A DNA stretch of 64,000 nt from Myxococcales bacterium (GCA_016712525.1 JADJQX010000006.1:1-64000), one strand, 5' to 3'. Positions 1-8,845 are shown, numbered from the stretch's first letter. The notes: a model not told the origin generated them from the letters alone. Translations and numbers: made by a program.

Positions 1-1
1 C

Positions 2-145
2 ATCGACACGGTGTTTTTGCCGACGCGCACCAACTACGGGTTCGTCTCGGCGTCGCTCGTGCGCGAAATCGCGAGCCACAAGGGCGACGTGTCGCGGTAC
101 GCGCCGCTCGCCGTGCGTGAGGCCCTCTCCAAGAAGTTCGCGTGA
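2..145 (+). CDS. coaD: Pantetheine-phosphate adenylyltransferase, C-terminal end (partial)
   Basis: The window opens inside a gene; the last 47 residues are visible, ending in TGA. The stretch FLPTRTNYGFVSASLVREIA followed by SHKGDVSRYAP matches the conserved C-terminal segment of CoaD, where a Ser-Ser/Ala-Ser-x-Leu-Val-(R/K)-E helix precedes a GDVS turn. CoaD transfers AMP from ATP to 4'-phosphopantetheine, the penultimate step of coenzyme A synthesis, in the cytoplasm. The catalytic His/Lys half lies outside the window, so the call rests on this tail. No terminator is evident before the next gene. Confidence 0.85.
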   Translation: MDTVFLPTRTNYGFVSASLVREIASHKGDVSRYAPLAVREALSKKFA

Positions 146-270
146 ACGCGGGCGAGGGGCGCCGCACCCCGGTCGAAGGTCGACTCTCGCCTCCGTTCCT
201 GTAAAACCGAAGCGTCAACCATGCCGAAGCCCGTGCTCCACGCCGACGCGACACCAAAGGGGCGCTCCTC

Positions 271-2058
271 GTGAGCACGTCGGCCGCCGGATCGAGCCTC
301 GCCGCGAAGCCGGAGCCCGCGCCGCTCACCTGGCGCGAGCCTCGCCGAATTTTCCGCGGAGCGACGACGCTCGCGGGGCGAAAGGCGCTCACGTGGCTCG
401 GCATGGGGACGAGCGCGTCCCTCGCCCTCGCGATGGTCGAGGTCGCGGTCGCGGTGGTGCTCCAGGTCCTCTTGAAGACGCTCGGGCTCATGTCGGTCAA
501 CTCCGAGAGCCTGCCCTTCATCCAGAAGCTCGCGCCGACGAACCTCCAGCTCGGCGGGGTCCTGCTCGTCGTGGCGTTCGTGCGGCTCGTCTGCCAGTAC
601 ACGAGCACCCAGGCGGCCTGCGTGGCGCAAGAGGCGATCGTGGCGCGGCGGCGCAGGTACGCCATCTACGAGATGCTGCTCGCGCCGAAGCGCGGCCCGG
701 TCAACGCGGCCCTCGTGCAGGCGCGCGTCGGCGACACGGCGCTCAAGGCGTCGCACTTCGCCTACTACTTCTCGAACATGCTCGCCGCGGCGGTGCAGGC
801 GGGCGTGCTGCTGCTCATCATGTTCCTCGCCACCCCGCGCGAGGCGCTGATCGCCCTCTTGGGCCTCGGCCTCGTGGGCGTGGTGGTGCTCAAGGCGAGC
901 CGCAAGGCGCAGGCGATCGCCGAGAAGGTCCCGGAAGAGCTCAAGATTTTGACGGAGGGCATCGAGCGCATCGCCCGCAACGCGACGCTCGTCCGCGTGC
1001 TCCGCACCGAGCGCCTCGAGCACCACAAGCTCGCCACCTCGATCGACACCTACGAGAAGCACTTCGTCGACGCGGCCGCGCTCGGCTCGGCCTCCATGGC
1101 GGCTACGCCGTTCTTCGGCATGGTGCTCATCTTGGTGGTGCTCGGCATGAGCCAGAACGTGCTGCACACGCCGCCCTTGCTGCTCATCTCGTTCCTCTAC
1201 CTGTTCATGCGGTTCGTGCAGGCGCTCTCGGTCACCGTGTCGATGTTCTCCATGGCGAACCAGGTGACGCCGCAGTTCCGCGAGTCGATCCAGTACGTCT
1301 TGACCCTCGAAGAGGGCGAGTCGGCCGTCGCCATGGAGGTGCGCCCGGCCCCCGAGCTCTCGAAGGAGAACCGCTCGCGCGAGGAGGGCTCGGCCCCGAG
1401 CATCGTCGTGTCGGGGCTCTCGTTCCGCTACCCCGGCGCCGAGACCGACACCTTGACCCACGTCTCGCTCGACATCGCGAAGGGCTCGCAGCTCGCCATC
1501 GTCGGGCCGAGCGGCTGCGGGAAGAGCACGCTGCTCGGGCTGCTGCTCGGGGTGCTCGCGCCCTCGGCCGGCGGGGTCACGGTCGGTGGCCAGAGGCCCG
1601 CCGAGTACTTCGCGCGAGAAGACGTGCGCGTCGGCTACGTGGGGGCCGAGTCGTTCTTGGTCGCCGGTACCATCCGCGACAACCTCATGTATGGTGCACG
1701 CATTCCCGTCGGGGACGACGACCTCTGGGAGGCGCTCGGGAAGGCGAGCCTCGGCGAGGTCGTGAAGAAGCTCCCGGGCGGGCTCGAGTACCCCATCGGC
1801 GAAGACGGCTCGGGGCTCTCGGCCGGGCAAAAACAGCGCCTCTGCCTTGCGCGTGCGCTCCTCACCGACCCTCACGTGCTCGTGCTCGACGAGGCCTCGG
1901 CGAACCTCGACGAGGCGACCGAGCTCGAGATCGCGGGCTCGCTCGCGGCGCTCGTCGGCAAGACCACCGTCGTCATCGTCTCGCACAGGCGGGGCATCCT
2001 CCAGCACGCGACCCACCACCTCGATCTGTCCGAGGTGAAGGCGCGCAGCGTGGCGTAA
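271..2058 (+). CDS. ABC exporter half-transporter (fused permease and ATPase)
   Basis: A 595-residue type I ABC exporter half-molecule, expected to work as a dimer in the inner membrane. Residues 1-340 carry the hydrophobic transmembrane domain. The nucleotide-binding domain follows from about residue 370 with Walker A GPSGCGKST, signature LSAGQKQR (Ala replacing the first Gly of LSGGQ), Walker B VLVLDEASANLD and an H-loop His in VIVSHRR. GTG is the first plausible start and no strong ribosome-binding site is seen, so the N-terminus is less certain. The substrate cannot be inferred; nothing beside it (coaD, CBS protein) gives a clue. Confidence 0.88.
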   Translation: MSTSAAGSSLAAKPEPAPLTWREPRRIFRGATTLAGRKALTWLGMGTSASLALAMVEVAVAVVLQVLLKTLGLMSVNSESLPFIQKLAPTNLQLGGVLLVVAFVRLVCQYTSTQAACVAQEAIVARRRRYAIYEMLLAPKRGPVNAALVQARVGDTALKASHFAYYFSNMLAAAVQAGVLLLIMFLATPREALIALLGLGLVGVVVLKASRKAQAIAEKVPEELKILTEGIERIARNATLVRVLRTERLEHHKLATSIDTYEKHFVDAAALGSASMAATPFFGMVLILVVLGMSQNVLHTPPLLLISFLYLFMRFVQALSVTVSMFSMANQVTPQFRESIQYVLTLEEGESAVAMEVRPAPELSKENRSREEGSAPSIVVSGLSFRYPGAETDTLTHVSLDIAKGSQLAIVGPSGCGKSTLLGLLLGVLAPSAGGVTVGGQRPAEYFAREDVRVGYVGAESFLVAGTIRDNLMYGARIPVGDDDLWEALGKASLGEVVKKLPGGLEYPIGEDGSGLSAGQKQRLCLARALLTDPHVLVLDEASANLDEATELEIAGSLAALVGKTTVVIVSHRRGILQHATHHLDLSEVKARSVA

Positions 2059-2164
2059 CGGACCTGATTTCTGCGCCCTCGCGCAAAGGCTGCGTGGCGG
2101 ATCTCGGCCATGAGCGGCCGTCTGCGTTCCTCCGTTGGCGCCGAAGTTGCTCCTCGGGATCGCC

Positions 2165-2845
2165 ATGCGCGACGCGGCACTCGGCGAGGGCGACACGACC
2201 GAATCGATCGAGCCCGGGATGGGCGAGGTGTTCGTGAGGAGCGCCGTGAAGCGGCGCGTGGTGCTGAGCGGCCACGGTGACGCCGCGCGCGCCGAGTACG
2301 TGTTCTGCAAGCAGCGCGGGTGCAGCGTCCCCTTCAGCGACTGCCACGCCTGCCGCCACGTGGTGTCGTTCCCCGAGACCGAAGGTGACGCGCGCACGGT
2401 CGTCTGTCAGCTCGCGTCCCCGAAGGGCGCCGATCTCGCGGAGCGCACGGTCCTCGCGGAGCGCACGTTCGCGTGCGTCGAGGGCGACACCCCATTCGCG
2501 GCCCTTCAATCTCTCTTCGTGGACGAAGCGGTCACGGGGGTGCCGGTCGTCGATGAAGCGGGGCGCCCCGTCGGGATGCTCGAGAGGTCGGATTTCCTAC
2601 GCGGGTGCGCGAGCGAGCGGCGGCGCGACGGCCGGGCGGAGCTCGTCGCCCGCGACCTCATGCGCCCCGTTCCCTACACCCTGCGCGAGGACGCGCCGCT
2701 CGCGACCGTGGTCGGGCTGCTGACGAACCCGGAGATCGAGCACGTGCCGATCGTGTCGAGCAACGGCAAGATCACGGGGCTCTTCTCCGCGTGCGACGCG
2801 CTCCGGTGGCTCGCCCAGGAGACCGGGTATCCCGTCGCGCGCTGA
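2165..2845 (+). CDS. CBS-domain pair protein with N-terminal Cys motif
   Basis: About 226 residues. The C-terminal two thirds hold two CBS modules: the first contains VTGVPVVDEAGRPVGMLE, and the second starts at a DLMRP motif and contains IEHVPIVSSNGKITGLFS. Paired CBS modules normally bind adenosyl ligands and regulate a partner. The N-terminal part has closely spaced cysteines (CKQRGCSVPFSDCHAC), which could bind a metal. An upstream in-frame TTG at 2135 would add ten residues; ATG 2165 is preferred. It has no fused catalytic domain, so it is probably a stand-alone sensor. It is convergent with fbp, 10 bases away. Confidence 0.8.
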   Translation: MRDAALGEGDTTESIEPGMGEVFVRSAVKRRVVLSGHGDAARAEYVFCKQRGCSVPFSDCHACRHVVSFPETEGDARTVVCQLASPKGADLAERTVLAERTFACVEGDTPFAALQSLFVDEAVTGVPVVDEAGRPVGMLERSDFLRGCASERRRDGRAELVARDLMRPVPYTLREDAPLATVVGLLTNPEIEHVPIVSSNGKITGLFSACDALRWLAQETGYPVAR

Positions 2846-2855
2846 CCTGCGACCG

Positions 2856-3869
2856 TCAGCGTTTGCCGGCGACGAACTCTTTGTAGAATGCAACGTCCTC
2901 GGTGGATCCGAGCACGAGCGGCGTGCGCTGGTGCACGTCGGTGGGCTGGACGTCGAGGATGCGGTGGGTGCCCGTGGTCGCGGCGCCGCCGGCTTGCTCG
3001 AGCAGGTAGGCCATGGGGTTCGCCTCGTAGAGGAGGCGGAGCTTCCCGGAGGCGGCCTTCTCGTCGGCCGGGTAGGCGAAGATGCCTCCCTTCATGAGGG
3101 TGCGGTGGGCGTCGGCCACGAGGGAGCCCACGTACCGTTGGCCGTAGGGGGTACCTCGCGCCGGATCCTCGGCCTTCATGGCGTCGGCCCAGCGGCGGAT
3201 CTCGGGGGCCCATCGGGCGTAGTTGCCCTCGTTCGCCGAGTAGGTGGAGCCCTTCTTGGGGCAGCGGATGTTCGGCATCGACAAGAAGAACTCGCCCACG
3301 TTCGGGTCGAGCGTGAAGGCGTGCACGCCGTGGCCCGTGGAGAGGACGAACACGGTGGATGGGCCGTAGAGCGCGTACCCGGCGGCCACGATCTCGCGGC
3401 CCGGGCGGAGGGCGTCGTCGACGATGGGGGTGGGCTCGCGCCGCCGAAGCACGGCGAAGATGGTGCCGATCGAGACGTTGGTGTCGATGTTGCTCGAGCC
3501 GTCGAGCGGGTCGAACAGCACGACGTACTTGCCGCCGTGGTTCGAGTAGATGGGCTCGTCGTTCTCTTCGCTCGCGATGACGCCGCAGTGGCCGCTCCGC
3601 TGGAGCACGCTCAACATCACGTCGTTCGCGTACGTGTCGAGCTTCTGGACGCGCTCGCCCTGAACGTTCGTCTCGCCCGTGTACCCGAGGAGGCCGGCGA
3701 GGCCCGCGGAGCGGACGCGCGAGTTGATGATGCGGACCGCGAGCGAGACGTGGTTGAGGAGGGAGGTGAACTCCCCCGTGGCGCCAGGGGCGGCCTGCAT
3801 GCCGGCGAGCACGTGCTCGCGAAGGGTGGTTCCGATGAGCGAGTTCGGCGGGCTGGCGATGGAATCCAT
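2856..3869 (-). CDS. fbp: Class I fructose-1,6-bisphosphatase
   Basis: A 337-residue enzyme of gluconeogenesis and the pentose cycle that hydrolyses fructose-1,6-bisphosphate to fructose-6-phosphate in the cytoplasm. The metal-binding signature DPLDGSSNID is intact, as is the acidic EENDEPI segment before it. The C-terminal substrate motif is also present (LRLLYEANPMAYLLEQAGG). Length and motif order fit the class I family. The reading frame extends 13 residues further upstream, but the ATG at 3869 places the start at MDSIASPPN, close to the usual N-terminus. It diverges from the gene at 4068; the 198-base gap must hold both promoters. Confidence 0.95.
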   Translation of the reverse strand: MDSIASPPNSLIGTTLREHVLAGMQAAPGATGEFTSLLNHVSLAVRIINSRVRSAGLAGLLGYTGETNVQGERVQKLDTYANDVMLSVLQRSGHCGVIASEENDEPIYSNHGGKYVVLFDPLDGSSNIDTNVSIGTIFAVLRRREPTPIVDDALRPGREIVAAGYALYGPSTVFVLSTGHGVHAFTLDPNVGEFFLSMPNIRCPKKGSTYSANEGNYARWAPEIRRWADAMKAEDPARGTPYGQRYVGSLVADAHRTLMKGGIFAYPADEKAASGKLRLLYEANPMAYLLEQAGGAATTGTHRILDVQPTDVHQRTPLVLGSTEDVAFYKEFVAGKR

Positions 3870-4067
3870 GGGCAGGCCACACACTATTTTTCTTTTCGGA
3901 GGGCGCAAGCCCCGTTTTGGCCCCGTAGGGCTGCGTTACGGCCGCGTAGGACGAGGCGATATTCCGCCTATTTCGGGGGGCTTCGCGTACCCTCCCGGCA
4001 AGTGTTTTTTCCAGGGGAGAAGTTTCTACGGCGTGCGTAGGACGAACCAGAAGGAGAACAAGGCACC

Positions 4068-5390
4068 GTGCAATACCTCGGCTTTTTCCTGATTTTCGTG
4101 GCCCTGATCGCTGGCGTGGTCGGGCTCATGCAGCACCTGAAGATGAAGAAGATCCTCGCCGCGCCGTTCAAGAAGACGGGCGAGATCGCCTCGAACCCGA
4201 GCGTCGCCGACGCCCAGGGCCGGATCAGCACCGAAGGTGCGGTTCAACCTGGCCAGCAGCAGCTCGTGGCGCCCTGCTCGGGCAAACCCTGCCTCTACTA
4301 CGAGATCGAAGTCATCCAGCACTGGCACCGTTACGTCACCACCGAGAACGGCACCAAGAAGGAGACCGGCAAGAACACGATCACGACCCAGAAGGTCGGC
4401 TCGCAGTTCTTCGTCAACGACGGCTCCGGTCCGGTCGCGGTCGACGCGACCAAGGGCATGGACGTCGAGCTCGAGAAGTCGTTCAACCAGAAGCAGGGCG
4501 TCTCGTGGGGCGACGTGCAGTTCGGTCAGTTCCGCACCAGCGTGAGCGTCCCCGGTGGCGACAAGACGGGTGACGGCGTCGAGTGCATCGAGAAGCTCGT
4601 GGCCCCGACCGGCAACCTCTTCGTCATGGGCAAGCTCGCGGGCGGCACCATCACCAAAGAAGACGGCATGCTCGGCAAGCTCCTCGCGTCCACCAAGGGC
4701 CGCGACAAGCTCGTCGGCTCCACGAAGACCAAGGCCATGGCCGGCTTCATCGGCGCGGGCGTCTCGTTCCTCATCGGTCTCCCGGTCTCGATCTTCGCCG
4801 ACCCGCCGGCCCCCGGCGTGAACTACTGCGACATCACCGACCAGACCGAAGCCGGCCACAAGTGCACCGGCAAGATCTACAACGACTCCGGCGAGAACGT
4901 GAAGCTCAAGGTCACGAAGGCCGGCACCTACCACATCCACGCCCAGGCCCCGTCGACGGTGAAAATCCCGCTCCAGCCGGTGCTCAACGTGACCGACTCG
5001 ACCGGCAAGAGCTTCGTCAAGGACGAGCACGACGACGCCGAGGTCCACCTCGAGCCGGGCGACTACAAGATCAACATCACCGACGCGTACAAGGGTGACC
5101 CCTCGCACTTCAAGGGAGGCTTCTCCTTCGAGCTCGAAGTGAAGCAGACCTCGGTCGCCGCGGCCCTCACGAGCGCCGCTCCGGACGACAGCGCGGCCCC
5201 CGCGGACAGCGCCTCGGCCAAGCCCGGCACCGCGAAGCCTGCCACCGGCGGCGGCGCGAAGCCCACGACGACCGCGGCTCCCGCGGGCAAGCCCTCCGCG
5301 GCTCCCTCGGCCAAGCCGGCCGGCTCGGCCCCCGCGGCCAAACCCTCGGCGGCCCCCGCGAAGCCCGCGGCCTCGGCTCCGAAGAAGTAA
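4068..5390 (+). CDS. GIDE/BAM-like membrane protein with Pro/Ala-rich C-tail
   Basis: 440 residues. An N-terminal membrane helix (about residues 3-20) precedes a domain with G-x-I-S-T-E-G-A-V and an LVAPCSGKPCLYYEIEV motif. This is the pattern of the GIDE/MUL1 'beside-a-membrane' domain, which bacteria carry without a RING finger. A second helix lies near residues 224-240 (AGFIGAGVSFLIGLPVSIF). The region after it is probably exported and resembles a beta-rich stalk. The last 80 residues are Ala/Pro/Lys low complexity. The start is GTG with a good AAGGAG site eight bases upstream. Function is unknown; the GIDE call is by motif. Confidence 0.7.
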   Translation: MQYLGFFLIFVALIAGVVGLMQHLKMKKILAAPFKKTGEIASNPSVADAQGRISTEGAVQPGQQQLVAPCSGKPCLYYEIEVIQHWHRYVTTENGTKKETGKNTITTQKVGSQFFVNDGSGPVAVDATKGMDVELEKSFNQKQGVSWGDVQFGQFRTSVSVPGGDKTGDGVECIEKLVAPTGNLFVMGKLAGGTITKEDGMLGKLLASTKGRDKLVGSTKTKAMAGFIGAGVSFLIGLPVSIFADPPAPGVNYCDITDQTEAGHKCTGKIYNDSGENVKLKVTKAGTYHIHAQAPSTVKIPLQPVLNVTDSTGKSFVKDEHDDAEVHLEPGDYKINITDAYKGDPSHFKGGFSFELEVKQTSVAAALTSAAPDDSAAPADSASAKPGTAKPATGGGAKPTTTAAPAGKPSAAPSAKPAGSAPAAKPSAAPAKPAASAPKK

Positions 5391-5411
5391 CGAAAACGGA
5401 CAGTTGGCGAA

Positions 5412-5450
5412 TCGGGCAGGGAGCTTCGGCTCTCTGCCCGACGCGCTTTT
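5412..5450 (+). terminator. Rho-independent terminator after the GIDE-like gene
   Basis: A 13-bp stem (one G-U pair) closes on a TTCG tetraloop: TCGGGCAGGGAGC, TTCG, GCTCTCTGCCCGA. It is followed shortly by CTTTT. It lies 22 bases after the stop codon at 5390 and separates that gene from the next one at 5491. Confidence 0.85.
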
Positions 5451-5490
5451 GTGGGAAGCACTTTCGAGCGCAGGCCGCTATGCTCGAGGC

Positions 5491-6210
5491 GTGAAGGATC
5501 AAGGACCCCGGCCTCCGATGCGCTCGACCTCGGGTGAGTCTCCGCTTCCCGGCAAGGTGTCCGCCGGAGCGCAGATGCCGTCGAAGGGGGGCGTTTCGCC
5601 GCGCGCGCCCATGAAGTCGAACCCGGAGCACACCGAGCCCGGGGGATACCAGCTCCCACGCGGCGTCGCGCCACGCGCGCCTTCGGCCTCGGTCACCTCG
5701 GTCACCGAGCGCCCTGGCGGTCTCTCCGAGGGAGACGTGCGTATGCTCGCGCAGGCGGTCGCCCGCGAGCTCACGAAGCCGCTCGAGGATCACGTGCGCG
5801 CGCTCGAGTCTCGCATCGCCTCGCTCGAGGCCAAGCTCGATCGCACCGAGCGCACGCTCGAGTCGACCGATCCGGGTGGTGTGCCCGCCGTGGCCGCGCC
5901 TGCGCCGGTCGCTGCCGCCTCTGCGTTCGTTCCTGTTCCTGTACCCGGGCCGCTCCTCGCCGCCACGCCCGCGCCGAGCCCCGTGCTCGCCGCGCCGAGC
6001 CCCGCGCCCGCGCCGGTCGCGCCCAAGCCGGCCGCGTTGGCTCCCGCGCCGAAGGTCGATCCGTGGGCCGCCGACGTGCACCTCTCGAGCGACGAGCTCG
6101 GCATGTTCGACGCGGGCAAGCGCCGCTCGCGCATCGCGGTGACGCTCGTGCTCGTCGTGCTCGTGATCGGCGGAGCCCTCGTCGCCGCGATGGTGGCGAG
6201 CCGTTCTTAG
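5491..6210 (+). CDS. Tail-anchored coiled-coil protein, function unknown
   Basis: About 239 residues. The N-terminal 75 residues are Pro/Gly/Ser-rich and probably disordered. Residues about 80-125 form a predicted coiled coil (VRMLAQAVARELTKPLEDHV and the following Glu/Leu heptads). An Ala/Pro-rich spacer follows, then a single C-terminal membrane helix (IAVTLVLVVLVIGGALVAAMV) after a KRRSR basic anchor. This predicts a cytoplasmic coiled coil tethered to the inner membrane. Start GTG 5491 is chosen because an earlier in-frame TTG at 5404 would overlap the terminator hairpin. No family recognised. Confidence 0.65.
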   Translation: MKDQGPRPPMRSTSGESPLPGKVSAGAQMPSKGGVSPRAPMKSNPEHTEPGGYQLPRGVAPRAPSASVTSVTERPGGLSEGDVRMLAQAVARELTKPLEDHVRALESRIASLEAKLDRTERTLESTDPGGVPAVAAPAPVAAASAFVPVPVPGPLLAATPAPSPVLAAPSPAPAPVAPKPAALAPAPKVDPWAADVHLSSDELGMFDAGKRRSRIAVTLVLVVLVIGGALVAAMVASRS

Positions 6211-6251
6211 CAGCCCGAGGGCGCGCCTTCGAGTAACTCCTCGGGCAGGTC

Positions 6252-7286
6252 ATGACCCGTTTCTGCCCAAGATGCAGGCACCCGAGCCTCACCTTCGCGC
6301 ACGAGGACCGTACGCGCGCCGGCCGCGTGGAGGTGTGGCGTTGCCGCGAGTGCGGGGCCGAAGAGAGCCGACCGACGATCGTCACGACGGCCGTGTTGGT
6401 CGCCATGGGGAGCGTATTCCTCGCTGCGCCGTTCACCGCCCGTTTGTCGGGAGGCGAGGGGGCACGCGCGCTCATGACCTTGCTTCTCCTTGGCATGGGC
6501 TTCGGGTGCGTCGGTTGGCCGCTCGCGCGGCGGCGGGTGTTCGCGACGAAGGCCACCCTCGCCGAGCCCGGCGCGACCGAGCCTTTGCCGCCCTCGGACG
6601 AGCCCCGGGGAAGGTCGTCGGTGCGCTCGGTGGTCGGTGCCGTCGCCGCGGCGATCGTGCTCTTCGCGGTGGTCATGTTCGTGCGTGAGCGTCGAGACCA
6701 GGCCGCGCTCGACGAGGCCGAGGTCGCGTTCGACGTGGCGCGCTCCGCCGCGACCGACCACTTCGCCCCGCTCGCGACCCTGGTCGGAGCTCGTGCGCCC
6801 GCGGCGCCGTGCGTCGGACCGCGTGTGACTTTGGCGCTCGCGAGCGCCGCGCGTGTCCCTCGTGGTTCGAAGGGAGACACGTCGCCGGCCTTCGTGGAGT
6901 CGCCCGTGTTTCGTCTGCTCCACCAGACCACGACACCCGGGCGGAGCGTGTCGGCGCTCGCCGCGGCCGAGGCGGAGCTCACCGCGGCGCTCACGGTGAC
7001 GCACGTCGGTCTCGTGCGCCTCTCCGAGCGCGACGCGACGAAGGCCGGGGCCGTCCTCTCCGGCACGATCGACGTGGTCGACCTCGCGGCCGCGAAGATC
7101 GTGTGCGCGGTGCCGTTCGAGAGCGGCGGGCCGGGCGTGGCCGTGTGGGTGAAGAGCGGCGATCGCGTGGGCGACGACGGGGCGCGGCAGCGTGCCCTCG
7201 GGGAGGCCTCGGAGCGGGCCTACTTCGACGGGGTCGAGGCCGCGGTGCGTGCGGCGGGCTTCGCCGGTGTCACGAAGGCACGCTGA
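6252..7286 (+). CDS. Zinc-ribbon membrane protein, function unknown
   Basis: 344 residues. It starts with a zinc ribbon: CPRC near residue 5 and CREC near residue 32, four cysteines as two CxxC knuckles. Two membrane helices follow around residues 45-62 and 72-92, then a third near 118-138 after a Pro/Arg-rich linker. The last 200 residues form a soluble domain of unknown type that would lie on the opposite side of the last helix. It follows the coiled-coil gene by 41 bases in the same direction, so the two may be co-transcribed. Confidence 0.65.
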   Translation: MTRFCPRCRHPSLTFAHEDRTRAGRVEVWRCRECGAEESRPTIVTTAVLVAMGSVFLAAPFTARLSGGEGARALMTLLLLGMGFGCVGWPLARRRVFATKATLAEPGATEPLPPSDEPRGRSSVRSVVGAVAAAIVLFAVVMFVRERRDQAALDEAEVAFDVARSAATDHFAPLATLVGARAPAAPCVGPRVTLALASAARVPRGSKGDTSPAFVESPVFRLLHQTTTPGRSVSALAAAEAELTAALTVTHVGLVRLSERDATKAGAVLSGTIDVVDLAAAKIVCAVPFESGGPGVAVWVKSGDRVGDDGARQRALGEASERAYFDGVEAAVRAAGFAGVTKAR

Positions 7287-7397
7287 CGCGGGGCCGGTGG
7301 TGGGACCGTGAGAGAGGTGCCGTCGACTCCGTCGTGATCGCGATCCGACCGTCTCGAAAGTCGGATCGAGCCTGTCGAAAGCGGGGGAGGCCCCCTC

Positions 7398-7492
7398 GTG
7401 GAGGCGATCGGGGTGCTTGTGGAGGCGATCGGGGTGCTTGTGGAGGCGATCGGGGTGCTTGTGGAGGCGATCGGGGTGCTCGTGGAGGCGAT
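7398..7492. repeat. 21-bp tandem repeat, 4.5 units
   Basis: Four full units (7398, 7419, 7440, 7461) and a partial fifth (7482). Each unit begins GTGGAGGCGATC and ends GGGGTGCTT; the fourth ends in GCTC. Copies are otherwise identical, so the array is young or kept homogeneous. The unit is a multiple of three, so it stays open (VEAIGVL read on +), but no gene clearly uses it. Confidence 0.9.
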
Positions 7493-7613
7493 TTCACGAG
7501 GCTCGGGTCGTGAAGGTGCCATGGGCGATGCCTTGCAGGGGGTGCACGACGAAGACGGCGCCGAAGTCGAGACCGAGGCCGGCACATGTGCCGGGAGTTG
7601 CGCCGCACGGCGT

Positions 7614-7791
7614 TAGCAGCCTGTTGATTTTTCGGACCGAGGCCGTTCGACGCCCGCGCCCGAACGCCGAGGCGCGATCCGAGGAGCGCGCGGAACCTAC
7701 TTTTGTAGGTGAGCACGCACCGCAGGATCGCAACGAAGGCGCTCGGGATGCGGCGGCGAGCGGCCGACGGGAGAAAATCAACGGGCTGTTA
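7614..7791. mobile_element. MITE-like element or IS remnant bounded by 19-bp inverted repeats
   Basis: TAGCAGCCTGTTGATTTTT at 7614 is matched in inverted orientation at 7773-7791, where the reverse complement reads TAACAGCCCGTTGATTTTC (16 of 19 identical). The 178 bp between the outer ends has no transposase. Size and structure fit a miniature inverted-repeat element or a collapsed insertion sequence. No clear target duplication is visible, so the assignment is tentative. Confidence 0.45.
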
Positions 7792-8126
7792 GGGCGCGCA
7801 CAGCCCGCGTGCGGGGGGCGATGGAACGCCGTGGAGGAGATGCATGCGCGTCAGAATGGGGAGCGATCGGCCCGCAGACAAAATGTTCGAGCGCGCGACG
7901 TAAAGAGTTGACGCCCCGCGGGCCCTCGTGTGGTCTTGAGGAACGGTGGGCGTGGTGTGAGGGTCTCGCGGTTTCTGGGGAGGGTGCGATGGTGGGGGCT
8001 TCGGGGGCTGCGGGCAGGCGAGGGAGGGCAGGGGTAGCGTTCCGGCTTCCGGCGCTGGGTCTGCGGTCCTGTGGCCCGTTCGCGGGAATGGGGCGCTTGT
8101 CGTCCGCTGAGCCGGGCCGCCGGGCG

Positions 8127-8312
8127 AGAGCTTTGGCGGGGGCGATCGGGGTGAACGTGAAGGAGCGCGCCGGCACCGACATCCGTGCAGTCCAAGAGCT
8201 CCTCGGCCACGCTGACGTCTCGACCACCATGAGCGACACCCACGTGCTCTACCGAGGGCCTCTGGCCGGCCGAAGCCGCTCGATCGCCTTCGGCTCCGCG
8301 AGTCCGCTGGAC
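8127..8312 (+). pseudogene. Remnant of an integron-type tyrosine recombinase
   Basis: The + strand reads ERAGTDIRAVQELLGHADVS then TTMSDTHVLYRGPLAGRSRS and a terminal SPLD. This is the C-terminal end of an IntI/XerC-like recombinase, usually RAVQELLGH-DVSTTMIYTHVL followed by NRG...VRSPLD. The catalytic Tyr of IYTHVL is replaced (SDTHVL). The segment with the box II Arg upstream of ERAGTDIR appears deleted, and no N-terminal domain precedes it. It cannot be an active enzyme. It lies upstream of the attC array in the same orientation as the cassettes, whereas classical intI genes are divergent. Confidence 0.75.
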
Positions 8313-8845
8313 CGGGGTATGCCGGTCTGCCTAACGCGCCATTTGTGCGCTGGGATGTTGGGGATGAAGAGTGGGAAAAGCTTGGGCCAGACCGGCGAGC
8401 TGGCGCATGAGGGTGGATGAGATAGGCTGCAGAGGAGGTCTGGATAGGCTGCGGGCGTCGGATAGACGGGGCTGTCGAATTTACGTTCGAGGAATTCAAA
8501 ATTGTTCGAGAGGTCTCTATTTCGGGGGAGGGGTCGACGACTTGAACTGGCACGGTCATGATGGGTCTCTTGGGCTTGAGGCGCCTCGTCGCCTCCCCTG
8601 TCCAAGAATGGCAACCACTGCCGGTTCGCTGGAACGGCAGGGTTCCTTGGCGGGGACGTCCTCGTGCTCCTTGCGGACAAGAAGCCGTCTACCGCCGGGA
8701 ACGCTCAGAGTCGATGTCTTCGCGTGGCCGCTTTCGGGATTAGACAGGTCTGCTCAATACTGGCGACGTTGAGGGAAAACCGTAGAACAGCATGCCGACA
8801 CCCCCTTCATTCACTCGAAGCCGCAGCAGAGGCGAGGCTCATGCC

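Larger units (their letters stand above)
7287..8845. other. Non-coding start of the accessory island
   Basis: No convincing intact gene is seen in these 1.56 kb. The stretch holds a 21-bp tandem repeat, a pair of inverted repeats about 180 bp apart, and a fragment of an integron-type recombinase, each listed separately. From about 8340 to 8845 long frames are open on both strands but none reads like a known protein. Base composition falls toward the attC at 8846, marking the change from native to cassette DNA. Confidence 0.6.

Noticed and set aside
34..2397. 787-codon open frame on the - strand across the ABC transporter and CBS genes
   Set aside because: Arg/Glu/His-rich translation without domains; it is the antisense of two well-supported genes, typical in GC-rich DNA.
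7398..7492. Possible CRISPR array
   Set aside because: Units are contiguous without spacers; it is a simple tandem repeat, and no cas gene is in the window.
8329..8364. GCCTAAC...GTTGGGG stretch resembling another attC
   Set aside because: The inner arms do not pair in the attC manner (only GCGC/GCGC) and the extra unpaired base is missing; it lies next to the recombinase remnant, not between cassette genes.
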